Shown here: positions 28,550 to 37,464 of the stretch, in pieces
How the letters are laid out: each line of letters starts with the position of its first letter
Position numbering within the stretch: position 1 is the first letter of the stretch
Assembly (NCBI GenBank): GCA_900316315.1
Contig: ONCK01000006.1
Location: 146,163 to 189,869 of the forward strand
Reading direction: 5' to 3'
Length of the DNA: 43,707 nt
Source of the DNA: an uncultured Prevotellaceae bacterium
GTDB taxonomy: Bacteria; Bacteroidota; Bacteroidia; Bacteroidales; Bacteroidaceae
Translations under genes and position numbers: made by a program
The notes under the pieces: model-generated
The model's input: only the letters and a program-made list of their open reading frames with translations
Databases searched by the model: none
Told to the model about the DNA's origin: nothing

Positions 28550-30355
28550 CTATTCGTCTAGTACTCTTACTCCGCCCAAGTCGGCAGAGCTGACCATCGA
28601 GGCGTAAACACGAAGTGCCTTGCTGACCTTGCGGTCGCGCTGCAGGGGCACGGTGGGACGTTTGGAGAGCTCTGCGTCGGAGAGCTTGACATTGATGGAG
28701 CGCGAGGGAATATCTATGACGATGATATCGCCGTCCTTGATCTTGCCGATGGCACCTCCCGATGCAGCCTCAGGACTCACGTGGCCGATGCTCAGGCCGC
28801 TCGTGCCGCCGCTGAAGCGTCCGTCGGTGATGAGGGCACACTCCTTGCCGAGATGACGGCTTTTGAGATAGCTGGTGGGATAGAGCATCTCTTGCATGCC
28901 GGGCCCCCCCTTGGGGCCTTCATAGGTGATGACGACGACGTCGCCGCTCTGTACCTTGCCGCCGAGGATTCCCTTGCAGGCGTCCTCCTGAGACTGGAAG
29001 ACCTTGGCCGGGCCCTCAAAGTGCCAGATGCTCTTGTCTACACCGGCCGTCTTGACTACGCAGCCCTTGGGTGCGAGGTTGCCAAAGAGGACAGCCAAAC
29101 CACCGTCCTTGGTATAGGCATGGGCCAGATCGCGGATACAGCCGTTGGCACGATCGGTGTCGAGACTGGGCCAAGAGGTGTCTTGTGATCCCATCTTGGT
29201 GGTAAACTTGCCACCGGGAGCGCTATGGTAGATACGGCTGGCTTCTTCGCCGATTGTCTTGCTTGTGATGTCGTACTTATTGATGGCTTGCTCGAGGGTC
29301 AGACCGTCTACGCGCTTGACGTCGCCGTTGATGAGGCCGCCCTTGTATAGCTCGCCCAGAATGCCGAGGATGCCGCCTGCACGATTGCACTCCTGTACGC
29401 TATACTTCTGCGTGTTGGGAGAGAGCTTGCAGAGGCAGGGAACTTTACGGCTCAGCATGTCGATATCCTTAAACTGGAAGTCTATGCCTCCCTCATTGGC
29501 TACGGCCAAGAGGTGAAGTACGGTATTGGTGGAACCGCCCATTGCGATGTCAAGGCTCATGGCGTTGAGGAAAGCCTGCCGGTTGGCAATGTTGCGGGGC
29601 AGTACGCTGTCGTCGCCCAGCTGATAGTATGCAGTGGCATTGGCTACAATCTGACGGGCTGCGTCCTTGAGTAGCTGAATGCGGTTGACGTGGCTGGCAA
29701 GTATGGTGCCGTTGCCGGGCAAGGCGAGACCGATGGCTTCGGTCAAGGAATTCATGGAGTTGGCGGTAAACATACCGCTGCAGCAGCCGCATCCGGGGCA
29801 GGCACAATTTTCTATCTTAGCGAGTTCCTCATCGCTTACAGTCTTGTCGCCACCGGCAATCATGGCGGTGATGAGGTCTGCATTTTGGCCGTTCCACTTA
29901 CCGGCCTCCATTGGACCACCGCTGACAAAGATAGTCGGTATGTTGAGCCTCATGGCAGCCATGAGCATACCCGGTGTCACCTTGTCGCAGTTGCTGATGC
30001 AGACGAGGGCGTCGGCTTTGTGGGCATTGACCATATATTCCACACTGTCGGCGATGAGGTCACGGCTGGGCAGCGAGTAGAGCATGCCGTCGTGTCCCAT
30101 GGCAATTCCGTCATCGACAGCGATGGTATCAAATTCGGCAGCGTAGCAGCCGAGCTTTTCTATCTCTTGCTTAACGATTTGTCCGGCTTCGTGGAGATGG
30201 GTATGTCCCGGGACAAACTGTGTGAAACTATTGGCGATGGCAATGATGGGCTTGCCAAACTGCTCGCGCTTCATGCCGGCTGCGACCCACAGACTGCGGG
30301 CACCTGCCATCAGGCGGCCGTCGGTACATACGCTACTTCGTAATGGGTGTTTCAT
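28550..30355 (-). CDS. ilvD: Dihydroxy-acid dehydratase
   Basis: A 601-residue iron-sulfur enzyme that dehydrates 2,3-dihydroxy acids to the 2-oxo acids of branched-chain amino acid synthesis. Family cysteines lie in [13 protein letters not shown] (C119, C123) and in [19 protein letters not shown] (C184-C192). The start at 30355 ([14 protein letters not shown]) matches the family and sits just downstream of a good promoter; the frame is open 68 codons further upstream but that part is AT-rich, covers the promoter and is not protein-like. It is the first gene of the ilv operon. Confidence 0.97.
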   Translation of the reverse strand: MKHPLRSSVCTDGRLMAGARSLWVAAGMKREQFGKPIIAIANSFTQFVPGHTHLHEAGQIVKQEIEKLGCYAAEFDTIAVDDGIAMGHDGMLYSLPSRDLIADSVEYMVNAHKADALVCISNCDKVTPGMLMAAMRLNIPTIFVSGGPMEAGKWNGQNADLITAMIAGGDKTVSDEELAKIENCACPGCGCCSGMFTANSMNSLTEAIGLALPGNGTILASHVNRIQLLKDAARQIVANATAYYQLGDDSVLPRNIANRQAFLNAMSLDIAMGGSTNTVLHLLAVANEGGIDFQFKDIDMLSRKVPCLCKLSPNTQKYSVQECNRAGGILGILGELYKGGLINGDVKRVDGLTLEQAINKYDITSKTIGEEASRIYHSAPGGKFTTKMGSQDTSWPSLDTDRANGCIRDLAHAYTKDGGLAVLFGNLAPKGCVVKTAGVDKSIWHFEGPAKVFQSQEDACKGILGGKVQSGDVVVITYEGPKGGPGMQEMLYPTSYLKSRHLGKECALITDGRFSGGTSGLSIGHVSPEAASGGAIGKIKDGDIIVIDIPSRSINVKLSDAELSKRPTVPLQRDRKVSKALRVYASMVSSADLGGVRVLDE

Positions 30356-30385
30356 ATATTGTGTTTCTTGTATCATTCGTCTTTG

Positions 30386-30416
30386 CAAAAGTACGCAAAT
30401 TTGTGCTTTTATGCAA
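30386..30416 (-). promoter_or_regulatory. Promoter of the ilv operon (TTG-N20-TACTTTTG)
   Basis: On the minus strand TTG (30414-30416), a 20-base spacer and TACTTTTG (30386-30393) fit the Bacteroidetes promoter consensus. The transcript would start near 30380, leaving a leader of about 25 bases, too short for a classical leader-peptide attenuator. Confidence 0.7.
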
Positions 30417-31390
30417 TTTTTTCTATCATGGAGGTGGCTTTTTGAACCTTCACTATTGAAAAATTTAACTTTTTTGCAATTAGACTTTGCGCCCTTTGCT
30501 GATTGCAATTTGAACCTTTCATTTTTAACTGCGTTATAATAAGAAAATTTATTGCACAAAGAGTTATGAAAAGTGCATATTTATACATTTGCTTCCCAAT
30601 TATTAAATTTGTATACGCAAGAACTGGTGATGGAAAAGTGCTTAGGAAAATCCGATGGGCTTGGCGTGCTGTTTACGAGCACGCTCGAGAGACCTAGACG
30701 ATGATGATGGTGAAGTCAGGCAAATGTTCACCACTGGCAAGAAGGCGGTATACTCGCGGTTTTTATTTGTACGTTATAAAGAAGGAGGTAATTACAGTAT
30801 GTCGTAAAAAAAGGCGACCTAAAGGGCGCATCCCATGTTGCTGTCCAGTCTATTGTTGATGCCCAGTGCTCATGCGTTCACCAAGCCCCTCTAACTGGCC
30901 CACAACTTACATTGATGGTACAAAGAAAAAATAAGATAAATGGATTAAAACAAAAATATGGATGAAGGAGTCAAAACACTGTCATTAAACTATCAAGTGG
31001 TTAAGTGTAACTTACGGCGCTAGCTTACTGGCTTTAGGAACACTCGTTAAGCTATAATGGGCGGAGAAAATGACTCAAACAGCTCAGAATGGAAATCTTG
31101 CAGTGGTCTCGAAGGGCATATGTGTCAAGGCAAATGTAATAACTTCCTAGGACAGCAGGTTTGCTGGTTTGTTTGGCGGACTATAGATTGATCTGTGTGG
31201 CAGGGCAAACCTTCGTACATTTTAGTCTTATAGCGCAACATAAGGATTCTGTCAACTACTTATTACGTATGGCGATAGATATTTCCTTATTTTGCAATTT
31301 CCTATTACATGAGGTGACTGGCTTTTCTATATTTCTTGGCTATTCTATTCTGTTGGCTCCCAGTGCCGAACGAGGTGGCTTGTAAATTTT

Positions 31391-31428
31391 ACAAGACGGT
31401 TTCCTAAATCAACAGGAAGCCGTCTTGT
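31391..31428. terminator. Terminator-like hairpin (15-bp stem)
   Basis: ACAAGACGGTTTCCT (31391-31405) pairs with AGGAAGCCGTCTTGT (31414-31428) with one wobble around an 8-base loop. Neither side has a strong T-run, so termination is uncertain. It marks the left boundary of the phage-like remnant. Confidence 0.5.
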
Positions 31429-31470
31429 GTAGCGAACAAGGTAAACTGTCCCTGACGTTTTTTTTGATAC

Positions 31471-32021
31471 GAGATGAAGGGAAGGCCTTCTCATATTGCC
31501 ATATTATTTGTCCTTCTCGCTGCCACAGAGTATGACATTGCTTATCGAAGGGCTGATTATTTCATGTGGTAGGATATGACCTTTGTGGCCGGAAAAATGA
31601 TTGAGCCGTTATCCTCAAATCATAAATCCGACATCTGCGATGACCTTGCAGGGAGCTATCCAAAGGATTTCAAGTGGACGGGTTGGCACCCACATTGCCG
31701 TTGCCACGCCATATCGCTCCTGAAAACTCCCAAAGGAAATGGCAGAGGATAACAGACGTATCATGGCAGGAGAATAACCGACGAATTATTGTAAGCCCGA
31801 AGCCATCTTACGACATGATACGTCAAAAGGCTCAGGGGCGCAAAAACAACGAAACCGATGTTCTGCTTGTCATTAAAGGCAAGACAAGACATCGGATAAG
31901 TGAGTTTTCAAAGTTTACAGAACAGCGAGAATTGCTATTCGACAAGGGTATGCGATTGAAGTTTGATAGTTTCAGAGAAACAAAAGGCAGTAGAATTATT
32001 TTTCAGATGACCGAGATTTAG
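31471..32021 (+). pseudogene. Decayed Mu-like phage head-morphogenesis (gpF-like) gene with ADP-ribosyltransferase-like tail
   Basis: Reading frame by frame gives the spine of a phage minor head protein: AATEYDIAYRRADYFMW, then an in-frame TAG (31570-31572, where relatives usually have Gln), then FVAGKMIEPLSSNH, SDICDDLAGSYPKDFKW and TGWHPHCRCHAISLLKTP, whose WHPxCRC motif is typical of this family. The frame then shifts between about 31730 and 31760 (a stop at 31750-31752 in the first frame) and continues to 32021 as KNNETDVLLVIKGK, ISEFSKFTEQRELLFDKG and IIFQMTEI. This tail resembles the C-terminal half of an ADP-ribosyltransferase domain, with QRE in place of the catalytic ExE motif; its N-terminal half is missing. 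At least one stop and one frameshift mean it is not functional as a whole. No other phage gene was recognised nearby. Confidence 0.7.
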
Positions 32022-32190
32022 CATTGGTCACAGGGTCACAATCCGTCCAATCTTCCCAAAGCCGAGAGTTTTTTGATTTCTCGGCTTCTTTCTTTTTCTC
32101 TTCCGCTGACAATGAGTTCCACCATTTTGTAACCTCTTCTTCGGCTTCTTCAATTTCAGCTAAATTCCTATTCATTTCTTTTTCTGTCAT
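31996..32190 (-). CDS. Small charged hypothetical protein (64 aa)
   Basis: A 64-residue product starting MTEKEMNRNLAEIEEAEEE, with heptad-like charged residues suggesting a short coiled coil (AEIEEAEEEVTKWWNSLSAEEKKKEAEK), then SRLWEDWTDCD. The frame is open to 32292, but the internal ATG at 32190 gives the more protein-like product. A -7 box TACCTTTG lies at 32214-32221 on the minus strand, 23 bases before this ATG. It runs tail-to-tail into the phage remnant with a 26-base overlap, so it probably belongs to the same decayed element. I do not recognise a family. Confidence 0.45.
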   Translation of the reverse strand: MTEKEMNRNLAEIEEAEEEVTKWWNSLSAEEKKKEAEKSKNSRLWEDWTDCDPVTNAKSRSSEK

Positions 32191-32213
32191 ATCGTACTTG
32201 ATTAATTGCCCTG

Positions 32214-32221
32214 CAAAGGTA
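32214..32221 (-). promoter_or_regulatory. -7 box for the small charged ORF
   Basis: The minus strand reads TACCTTTG, an exact TAnnTTTG match, 23 bases upstream of the ATG at 32190. A -33 TTG is not evident. Confidence 0.4.
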
Positions 32222-32463
32222 ATTAAAACATAGCTTATTTGCTTGTTATTTGACCGCTGTACGCTTTTCCTATGCAGGGCAATATAAGTCACTTGGAATG
32301 TTTTCGACCCTCACAGGGGTTCTTTTGCGTTTTTGCTTTTATCTCTACCTTGGTTATCTGACAGAGCCGTCCGTTATACGGCTGCCCTTGAGAAACGCCG
32401 ATGTTCCACAGGTTGGTTGCCTTGCAGCCTATCTGCCCGGGCGGGAATGTCTCAGATGGAAGC

Positions 32464-33720
32464 CTATCGGTAGAGGTAGTATTTGCGGGAGAGCTGGCGG
32501 AAGGCGGCTACATCTTTGTCCCAATAGGGCTGGATGTCAGACCAAAGATGGCGTTGGGAGAATCGCTCGCGTATCTGTTTGGATCCGCTTACTTGGTCAA
32601 ACATGCGGAAGCGCTTGGGGTCGGCGGTCTTGAAGACGGCCTTGTCAGGCCACAGGCGGGCGACCTCCTGGGCTACGATAAATTGGATGGGAGTGAGCGG
32701 TGCCTTGGCATAGTCTGTGATATGTACCTGTACGCCCTGTATCTGCTGATCCTTCATCGTGGCGTAGAAGGGCTTGGCGTAGATGGGGCGGAAGATGACG
32801 CCGGGCACGTGGAGGGTGTTGAGCGCCTGAGACAGACGCATGGCATCAACCCAAGGGGCGGCAAACATCTGGAAAGGTATCGTATAGCCAACGCCTATGT
32901 TCATATAGCTGAATTCGCCCAGGATGCCGCTGATCGGGTATGCGATGGCGGAGATAGGCTGCGGGATATGGGGCGATGAGGGTATCCACTGGAGTCCCGT
33001 CTGGTCGTAGGTCATCTTGCGCTTCCAGCCTTTCATCTTGACAACCGTGAGCTTGCACTGCTTGCCCCCCTTGAGCATGCGCTCTCCATTGAGCATGAGA
33101 GCCAACTCGCCGCAGGTGAGACCGTAGACATAGGGGATCTTCCATTGGCTAACAAAGCTGATGACATCATCCTCGGTAAGGCATCCCTCTACCTTGAGTC
33201 CTCCGAGCGGGTTGGGACGGTCCAGAACGACAAACTCTTTGCCTAATTCTGCAGCGGCCTCCATGGCAAGCCCCATGGAACTGATGTAGGTAAAGGAGCG
33301 GCTGCCGATGTCCTGTATATCATAGACCAGTACGTCGACATCCTTGAGCATCTCGGGAGTTGCTTTACGAGTCTTACCGTGGAGAGAGTAGACGGGCAGT
33401 CCAGTGACAGAGTCTCTGTTGTCCTCGATGCCAACGCCGGCCCACTGATTGCCGCGTATGCCGTGCTCAGGGCCAAAGAGGGCTACGAGGTTGACTTCGG
33501 GAGCATGATAGAGTATGTCTACGTCTGACTGCAGCTGATTGTCAACGCCGGTAGGATTGGTGATGAGGCCTACGCGTTTGCCCTGCAGTATCTTGAAGTG
33601 GGATTCTTTGAGCACTTCAATGCCGGTCTTGACGCGAATGGTAGACTTGGCAGCCAGAGGCTGGGATGTTGTGGCCAGAAGCATGAGACTGAGGAGAAAG
33701 AGAAGAGTATGTCGATACAT
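32464..33720 (-). CDS. namZ: Exo-beta-N-acetylmuramidase NamZ-like (DUF1343, GH171)
   Basis: A 418-residue exported protein with signal peptide MYRHTLLFLLSLMLLATTSQPLAA. It belongs to the DUF1343 family, whose characterised members (NamZ) release N-acetylmuramic acid from the non-reducing end of peptidoglycan chains. The conserved line LVALFGPEHGIRGNQWAGV (E85, H86) and VLVYDIQDIGSRSFTYISSMGLAMEAA are typical, as are VLDRPNPLGG and GLTCGELALMLNGERML. It should act in the periplasm in cell-wall recycling. It follows ppiD but is separated from it by a strong terminator, so it probably has its own promoter. Confidence 0.88.
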   Translation of the reverse strand: MYRHTLLFLLSLMLLATTSQPLAAKSTIRVKTGIEVLKESHFKILQGKRVGLITNPTGVDNQLQSDVDILYHAPEVNLVALFGPEHGIRGNQWAGVGIEDNRDSVTGLPVYSLHGKTRKATPEMLKDVDVLVYDIQDIGSRSFTYISSMGLAMEAAAELGKEFVVLDRPNPLGGLKVEGCLTEDDVISFVSQWKIPYVYGLTCGELALMLNGERMLKGGKQCKLTVVKMKGWKRKMTYDQTGLQWIPSSPHIPQPISAIAYPISGILGEFSYMNIGVGYTIPFQMFAAPWVDAMRLSQALNTLHVPGVIFRPIYAKPFYATMKDQQIQGVQVHITDYAKAPLTPIQFIVAQEVARLWPDKAVFKTADPKRFRMFDQVSGSKQIRERFSQRHLWSDIQPYWDKDVAAFRQLSRKYYLYR

Positions 33721-33756
33721 GGTGAAGGGGCTTTGTGTAATATCTTGTCGGTTGAG

Positions 33757-33801
33757 AAAAAATGACAGGGACGGAAAGGCTGGATGCCCTTCCGCCCCTG
33801 T
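33757..33801 (-). terminator. Intrinsic terminator downstream of ppiD
   Basis: ACAGGGACGGAAAGGC (33765-33780) pairs with GCCCTTCCGCCCCTGT (33786-33801) at 14 of 16 positions around a 5-base loop; on the minus strand it is followed by CATTTTTTC. It lies 38 bases after the ppiD stop. Confidence 0.9.
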
Positions 33802-33838
33802 ATCTGGATGTTAAGACCTGGTGGTCTTGGGGTGTGAC

Positions 33839-35992
33839 TTAGAAGAAGAGGTAGCGCTTGTCGACGACTTTGCCATCGATATAGAGGTCACCACCAAAGG
33901 CGCTCATATTGCGCAGATGCTCTGCACGGGCCTGATTTTCGTATTCGGCTTCGTTAAACTTGGCCTTGCTGTCTGTAGCGGTGCTGAGTACCTGATATAC
34001 ATAGACACCGTTGTTGCCCTGGATGGGGCCGACAAACTGACCGGCCTTCTTGTGCCATACACTACCGTTGATCTTGGGCTCCGTGGTACCAGTAGCCCTA
34101 ACAAAGGAGTTGGTGGCAAAGGTGACATGATTGAGACTGTCGACGATGGCTCCCTTGATGGCGCTGGCCTGAGCGACGCTTCTGACACCATTGAGGCGGT
34201 TCTCAAGTACTTCGGCCTTCTTGTCCTTAAGTACTTCTGCCCTGACAATCTCCTTGACGTCCTCGAGCGGACGGTATCCGGCCTTGTGTACCTTGGTGAG
34301 CACTACGGCAAGCAGGTGATCGTTGTTGCCACATTCATAGAGCTGGCTGACGTCTCCAGGATTGGTCTTGCTGTCAAATATCCAGCGCATAGCATCGCGG
34401 GTATTTGTGACATTGGCCACATAGTGCTCATTGCTATACAGGTCTTCGCGGGTCTCTACGGTGTAGCCAAACTTGGGCGCATTCTTCTGCAGATCTGCGA
34501 GTGTCGGGCTCATGGAGAGATAACGGCTGAAGTTGTTGTAAGCCTTGGTGTAAGTATCCTTGCTGAAGGTGACGGGGCGCTTGATGACGGCGACATTGTA
34601 CTTGGTCGTCATGGCACGACGGTCAGTGACTTGCAAGATGATGTTGCCCTGGGCAAACTCCATATTGCGTATTTCACCGGCGGCCATCTCATTGACAGCG
34701 TTAAGCATCTTGGCATTGTCTTCGTCGATTTGTCCATTCTCATACTGGTTGCTGACGAGCCACTGCTTTTGTGCTTGCTGCTTGTAGCGCTTGGCGATAG
34801 AGTCAAAGGGAGCTCCGCCCTTGATGGCGGCATAGATGCTGTCTGCACTCTTGTGGGCAGCTTCAGCGGTAGCACCTCCTACCTGTATCATGCGTACTTG
34901 GACAGAGTCGGGGGCTTGCATCTTGGATACAAGCTTGATGATATTGTCACTATTGTCGCTCGGTTCATAGTAGGGGCCCTTGAGTGTGCCTACCGATATG
35001 GAGTCCAGTTGCTGCTGGATGTCGACGGGAAGAGCAGACTTGGTGACAGGGATATTGTTGTAGGCGATGACGCTGTTGCTCATGCGTACCAGTCCGGTGA
35101 GATCCTGAGTCTGGTTGACCTTCTGGGCATAGGTGGCCATCTCTCGGTCTAGGTCAGCCTTGTCCTTGGCGCTGGCTTTGACAGCGACGCTTACATACTT
35201 GATGTCGCGGCTTTCTACCTCCTGACGGTAAAGCTCCTTGTTCTCTTCATACTTTTTCTGGAGGTCTGCGTCAGTGATCTTGACTTGATTGTCAGAGACC
35301 AGCGTGTAGGGTAAGGAGACAAGCTGCAGATTGGCGCTCTTGGTGATGCCTTCATAGGCCATTTTGGCCTCAACGGGGTTGGATAGAATGGTGGCACTGA
35401 GCAGGATCTGATACTTCTGCTCGAGAAGGCTCTCGCGGAGAGTCTTTTCTACAAATTTCCAATAGTTGTAGATATTTGTATACTGCTCTCTGTATTGCTC
35501 GGGAATCTCCTGCTGGCTGGTCTGCATCTTCTCGTATTCAGTCAGGAAGTTCTTGAGCATGTTGGCATCGAAGCGGTGTGTCTGCTGATTGACAAACGGG
35601 GTCTGCTGGAGCATGGGGTGGTCGCCTGCAGCGAGGACATCCTGAAGTTCCTTGTCGGTGACGGTGAGGCCGAGTTTGTCAGCTTCGTGCTTGATAAGCT
35701 TGTAGTTGACGTACATCTGCCATACCTGATCCTGAGCTTGGGTAGTCTCTTCGTCACTCAAGCTTGAGGTGCCGCGCATAAACTTGAGGGCTTCCTCATA
35801 CTGGGTGAGGAGATCCTGAAACTCTTGCGAGCTGATGGTTTCGCCATATACTTCGCCTACGACCTGACGTCTTTGATTTTCTGCCGTTCCTATTGAGCGA
35901 ACGAGCTCTTCTCCGATGAAGGCAAAGAGGCCTATACCCACAATGATGAGCAGGAGGACGCCTTTGCCTCTGATTTTCTGTAGTACTGCCAT
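33839..35992 (-). CDS. PpiD-like periplasmic peptidyl-prolyl isomerase/foldase
   Basis: A 717-residue inner-membrane-anchored, periplasm-facing foldase. A single N-terminal membrane helix (GVLLLIIVGIGLFAFIG, residues about 11-28) is followed by a SurA/PpiD-type N-terminal helical domain (GEVYGETISSQEFQDLLTQYEEAL and LGLTVTDKELQDVLAAGDHPML). The middle holds a parvulin-like region (VQVRMIQVGGATAEAAHKSADSIYAAIKGGAPFDSIAKRYKQ, then QYENGQIDEDNAKMLNAVNEMAAGEIRNMEFAQGNIILQV). A second, weaker PPIase-like segment is near the C-terminus. It assists folding of exported and outer membrane proteins. It lies in an envelope gene cluster, 177 bases after the CNNM/CBS gene. Confidence 0.9.
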   Translation of the reverse strand: MAVLQKIRGKGVLLLIIVGIGLFAFIGEELVRSIGTAENQRRQVVGEVYGETISSQEFQDLLTQYEEALKFMRGTSSLSDEETTQAQDQVWQMYVNYKLIKHEADKLGLTVTDKELQDVLAAGDHPMLQQTPFVNQQTHRFDANMLKNFLTEYEKMQTSQQEIPEQYREQYTNIYNYWKFVEKTLRESLLEQKYQILLSATILSNPVEAKMAYEGITKSANLQLVSLPYTLVSDNQVKITDADLQKKYEENKELYRQEVESRDIKYVSVAVKASAKDKADLDREMATYAQKVNQTQDLTGLVRMSNSVIAYNNIPVTKSALPVDIQQQLDSISVGTLKGPYYEPSDNSDNIIKLVSKMQAPDSVQVRMIQVGGATAEAAHKSADSIYAAIKGGAPFDSIAKRYKQQAQKQWLVSNQYENGQIDEDNAKMLNAVNEMAAGEIRNMEFAQGNIILQVTDRRAMTTKYNVAVIKRPVTFSKDTYTKAYNNFSRYLSMSPTLADLQKNAPKFGYTVETREDLYSNEHYVANVTNTRDAMRWIFDSKTNPGDVSQLYECGNNDHLLAVVLTKVHKAGYRPLEDVKEIVRAEVLKDKKAEVLENRLNGVRSVAQASAIKGAIVDSLNHVTFATNSFVRATGTTEPKINGSVWHKKAGQFVGPIQGNNGVYVYQVLSTATDSKAKFNEAEYENQARAEHLRNMSAFGGDLYIDGKVVDKRYLFF

Positions 35993-36041
35993 TATTTTTG
36001 TTCTATGTTATTTATGTGCTTAATAATTGCTTTCGGGAGTA

Positions 36042-36071
36042 CAAAGATATAAAAAACGTCATATATGACGT
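36042..36071 (-). promoter_or_regulatory. ppiD promoter region with 16-bp palindrome
   Basis: The minus strand has TATCTTTG (36042-36049), a -7 match about 50 bases upstream of the ppiD ATG. At 36056-36071 lies the perfect palindrome ACGTCATATATGACGT, at or just inside the place expected for the -33 element. On the minus strand the palindrome is followed by TTTTTT, so it may also end the upstream CNNM transcript as a weak intrinsic terminator. Confidence 0.5.
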
Positions 36072-36169
36072 GATTTTTTCATGAATTTTGTTGTATGCGC
36101 TTTTCGTTTTTATTGGTTAGGCTCCGGATACACTGTCATGCGCCTTGAGATGTGACGGTAGTCGAGGGT

Positions 36170-37438
36170 TTATTTCTTGCTATTGGGTAGTGTTTTGAGC
36201 CTGACAAGCTCAATCTTGCTTCGCTGCGTCTTGATGATGCGAAACTGGTATCCGGGTATGTCGATGGTCTGATTCTCCTTGGGGAAGGCCTCATTGTAGT
36301 AGAGGATGAGGCCGCCGATGGTGATATATTCATCGCTCAGAGGAAGATGGAGCCCATACTGCTCGTTGACTTTCTCTGTCTCGAGGCGTGCACTGAGGAG
36401 ATATTCGTTGGGGGTGATCTGGCGGGAGGTGAGGGTCTGGGTGTCGTGCTCGTCTTCGATATCGCCAAATATCTCCTCTACGAGGTCTTCGAGTGAAATG
36501 ATGCCTGTCGTACCGCCAAACTCGTCTGCGACAACAGCAAGGCTTTTCTTGTTACGCAGAAAGAGATGGAGCATCTTTTGGGCGCTCATTGACTCGGGCA
36601 CCACGGGGATGTCGCTGACATGTTGGTGCCAGTTGGTGTCATTGTCCTGGCGAAACATTTCGGAGGAGTGGATATAGCCCACGATATGGTCGATGTCATC
36701 GCGATAGACGATGATTTTGGTCTTGCCGCTCGAGGTGAAGAGCTTCATCAGTTGGGAGAGCGAACTGTCCCACTCAATGGCTTGTATCTCCGTGCGTGGC
36801 ACGATGCAGTCGCGTACCTTGACAGAAGAGAAGTCTATGGCGTTGCGCAAGAGCTTGCGCTCGCCTTCCTGGATTGGAGTGGCGTTGAGGTCGGGAGTAA
36901 GGTCAGGACGCTCAGATGTGATGCCCTTAGTACCCGTGAGGCTGAGGAGATGCTGGTCGAGGAGATTTTGGCGTCGCTTGCCAAGCAAGATGCGGGGCAG
37001 CCATATTGCGGCCTTGGCCAGAGGTAGCAGGATGAGATTGAGCAGATAGAGGGGCATGGCACAGGCTGAGATCCAGTTGTCAGCCCATCGGGCGCCATAA
37101 GATCGCGCCAATACAAAGGCTGTGACATAGCCAACAATGCCGATGATGACAAGTCTCAGGAGGGTATCGGCCAAGGGAAGGCCCAGAGAAGGCAGAACGG
37201 TCTGCAGATAGTCGTTGCCGCTATAGAGAATGGTGCAGATGAGGATAAAACTGGCGACATGGAGACCTGTAAGCATGCGGTCAGCCTTGTCGTAAAAGTG
37301 GGCGAGGATGCGCAGTTTGAAGCTGGGATCATCCTCATCGGCTTCCCTATATTTAAATGAATAGAGTAGGGCAGACTCGCTACCCTGTAGGAAGCAGAGT
37401 AACAGCAGACTGATGATGGTGATGATGAGTGAGGCCAT
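36170..37438 (-). CDS. CNNM/CorC-type membrane protein with CBS pair (hemolysin family)
   Basis: A 422-residue inner membrane protein. The first 150 residues are a CNNM (DUF21) transmembrane domain with about four hydrophobic segments (IITIISLLLLCFLQGSESAL at the N-terminus). A CBS-domain pair follows (VRDCIVPRTEIQAIEWDSSLSQLMKLF and SGKTKIIVYRDDIDHIVGYIHSSEMF, then LAVVADEFGGTTGIISLEDLVEEIFGDIEDEHD), and a CorC_HlyC transporter-associated domain ends it. The family is implicated in magnesium or sodium/magnesium transport. It starts 26 bases after lptC on the same strand, a neighbourhood I recognise from other Bacteroidales. Confidence 0.9.
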   Translation of the reverse strand: MASLIITIISLLLLCFLQGSESALLYSFKYREADEDDPSFKLRILAHFYDKADRMLTGLHVASFILICTILYSGNDYLQTVLPSLGLPLADTLLRLVIIGIVGYVTAFVLARSYGARWADNWISACAMPLYLLNLILLPLAKAAIWLPRILLGKRRQNLLDQHLLSLTGTKGITSERPDLTPDLNATPIQEGERKLLRNAIDFSSVKVRDCIVPRTEIQAIEWDSSLSQLMKLFTSSGKTKIIVYRDDIDHIVGYIHSSEMFRQDNDTNWHQHVSDIPVVPESMSAQKMLHLFLRNKKSLAVVADEFGGTTGIISLEDLVEEIFGDIEDEHDTQTLTSRQITPNEYLLSARLETEKVNEQYGLHLPLSDEYITIGGLILYYNEAFPKENQTIDIPGYQFRIIKTQRSKIELVRLKTLPNSKK

Positions 37439-37464
37439 ATATAGCGTAGCTTCGATAGGAGTGT

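Larger units (their letters stand above)
30356..31470. other. AT-rich non-coding region upstream of the ilv operon
   Basis: Apart from the ilv promoter, about 1.1 kb without a supportable gene. It has a 7-bp inverted repeat (GCGTGCT/AGCACGC, 30664-30684) and a strong hairpin at 31391-31428. Base composition is visibly richer in A and T than the flanking operons, and the sequence grades into the phage remnant on its right, which suggests a decayed insertion. Confidence 0.55.

Noticed and set aside
30356-30417. Leader-peptide attenuator for the ilv operon
   Set aside because: The predicted leader is only about 25 bases, with no short Ile/Leu/Val-rich frame and no alternative hairpins.
30356-30559. 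68-codon N-terminal extension of ilvD
   Set aside because: It runs through the promoter and AT-rich leader, has no protein-like character, and the family start is at 30355.
31161-31385. 74-codon hydrophobic open frame in the AT-rich island
   Set aside because: No promoter, start context or family pattern; hydrophobicity follows from the high T content.
33821-35152. 443-codon plus-strand open frame opposite ppiD
   Set aside because: Antisense to a typical PpiD with membrane anchor and isomerase domain; no motif or start context on the plus strand.
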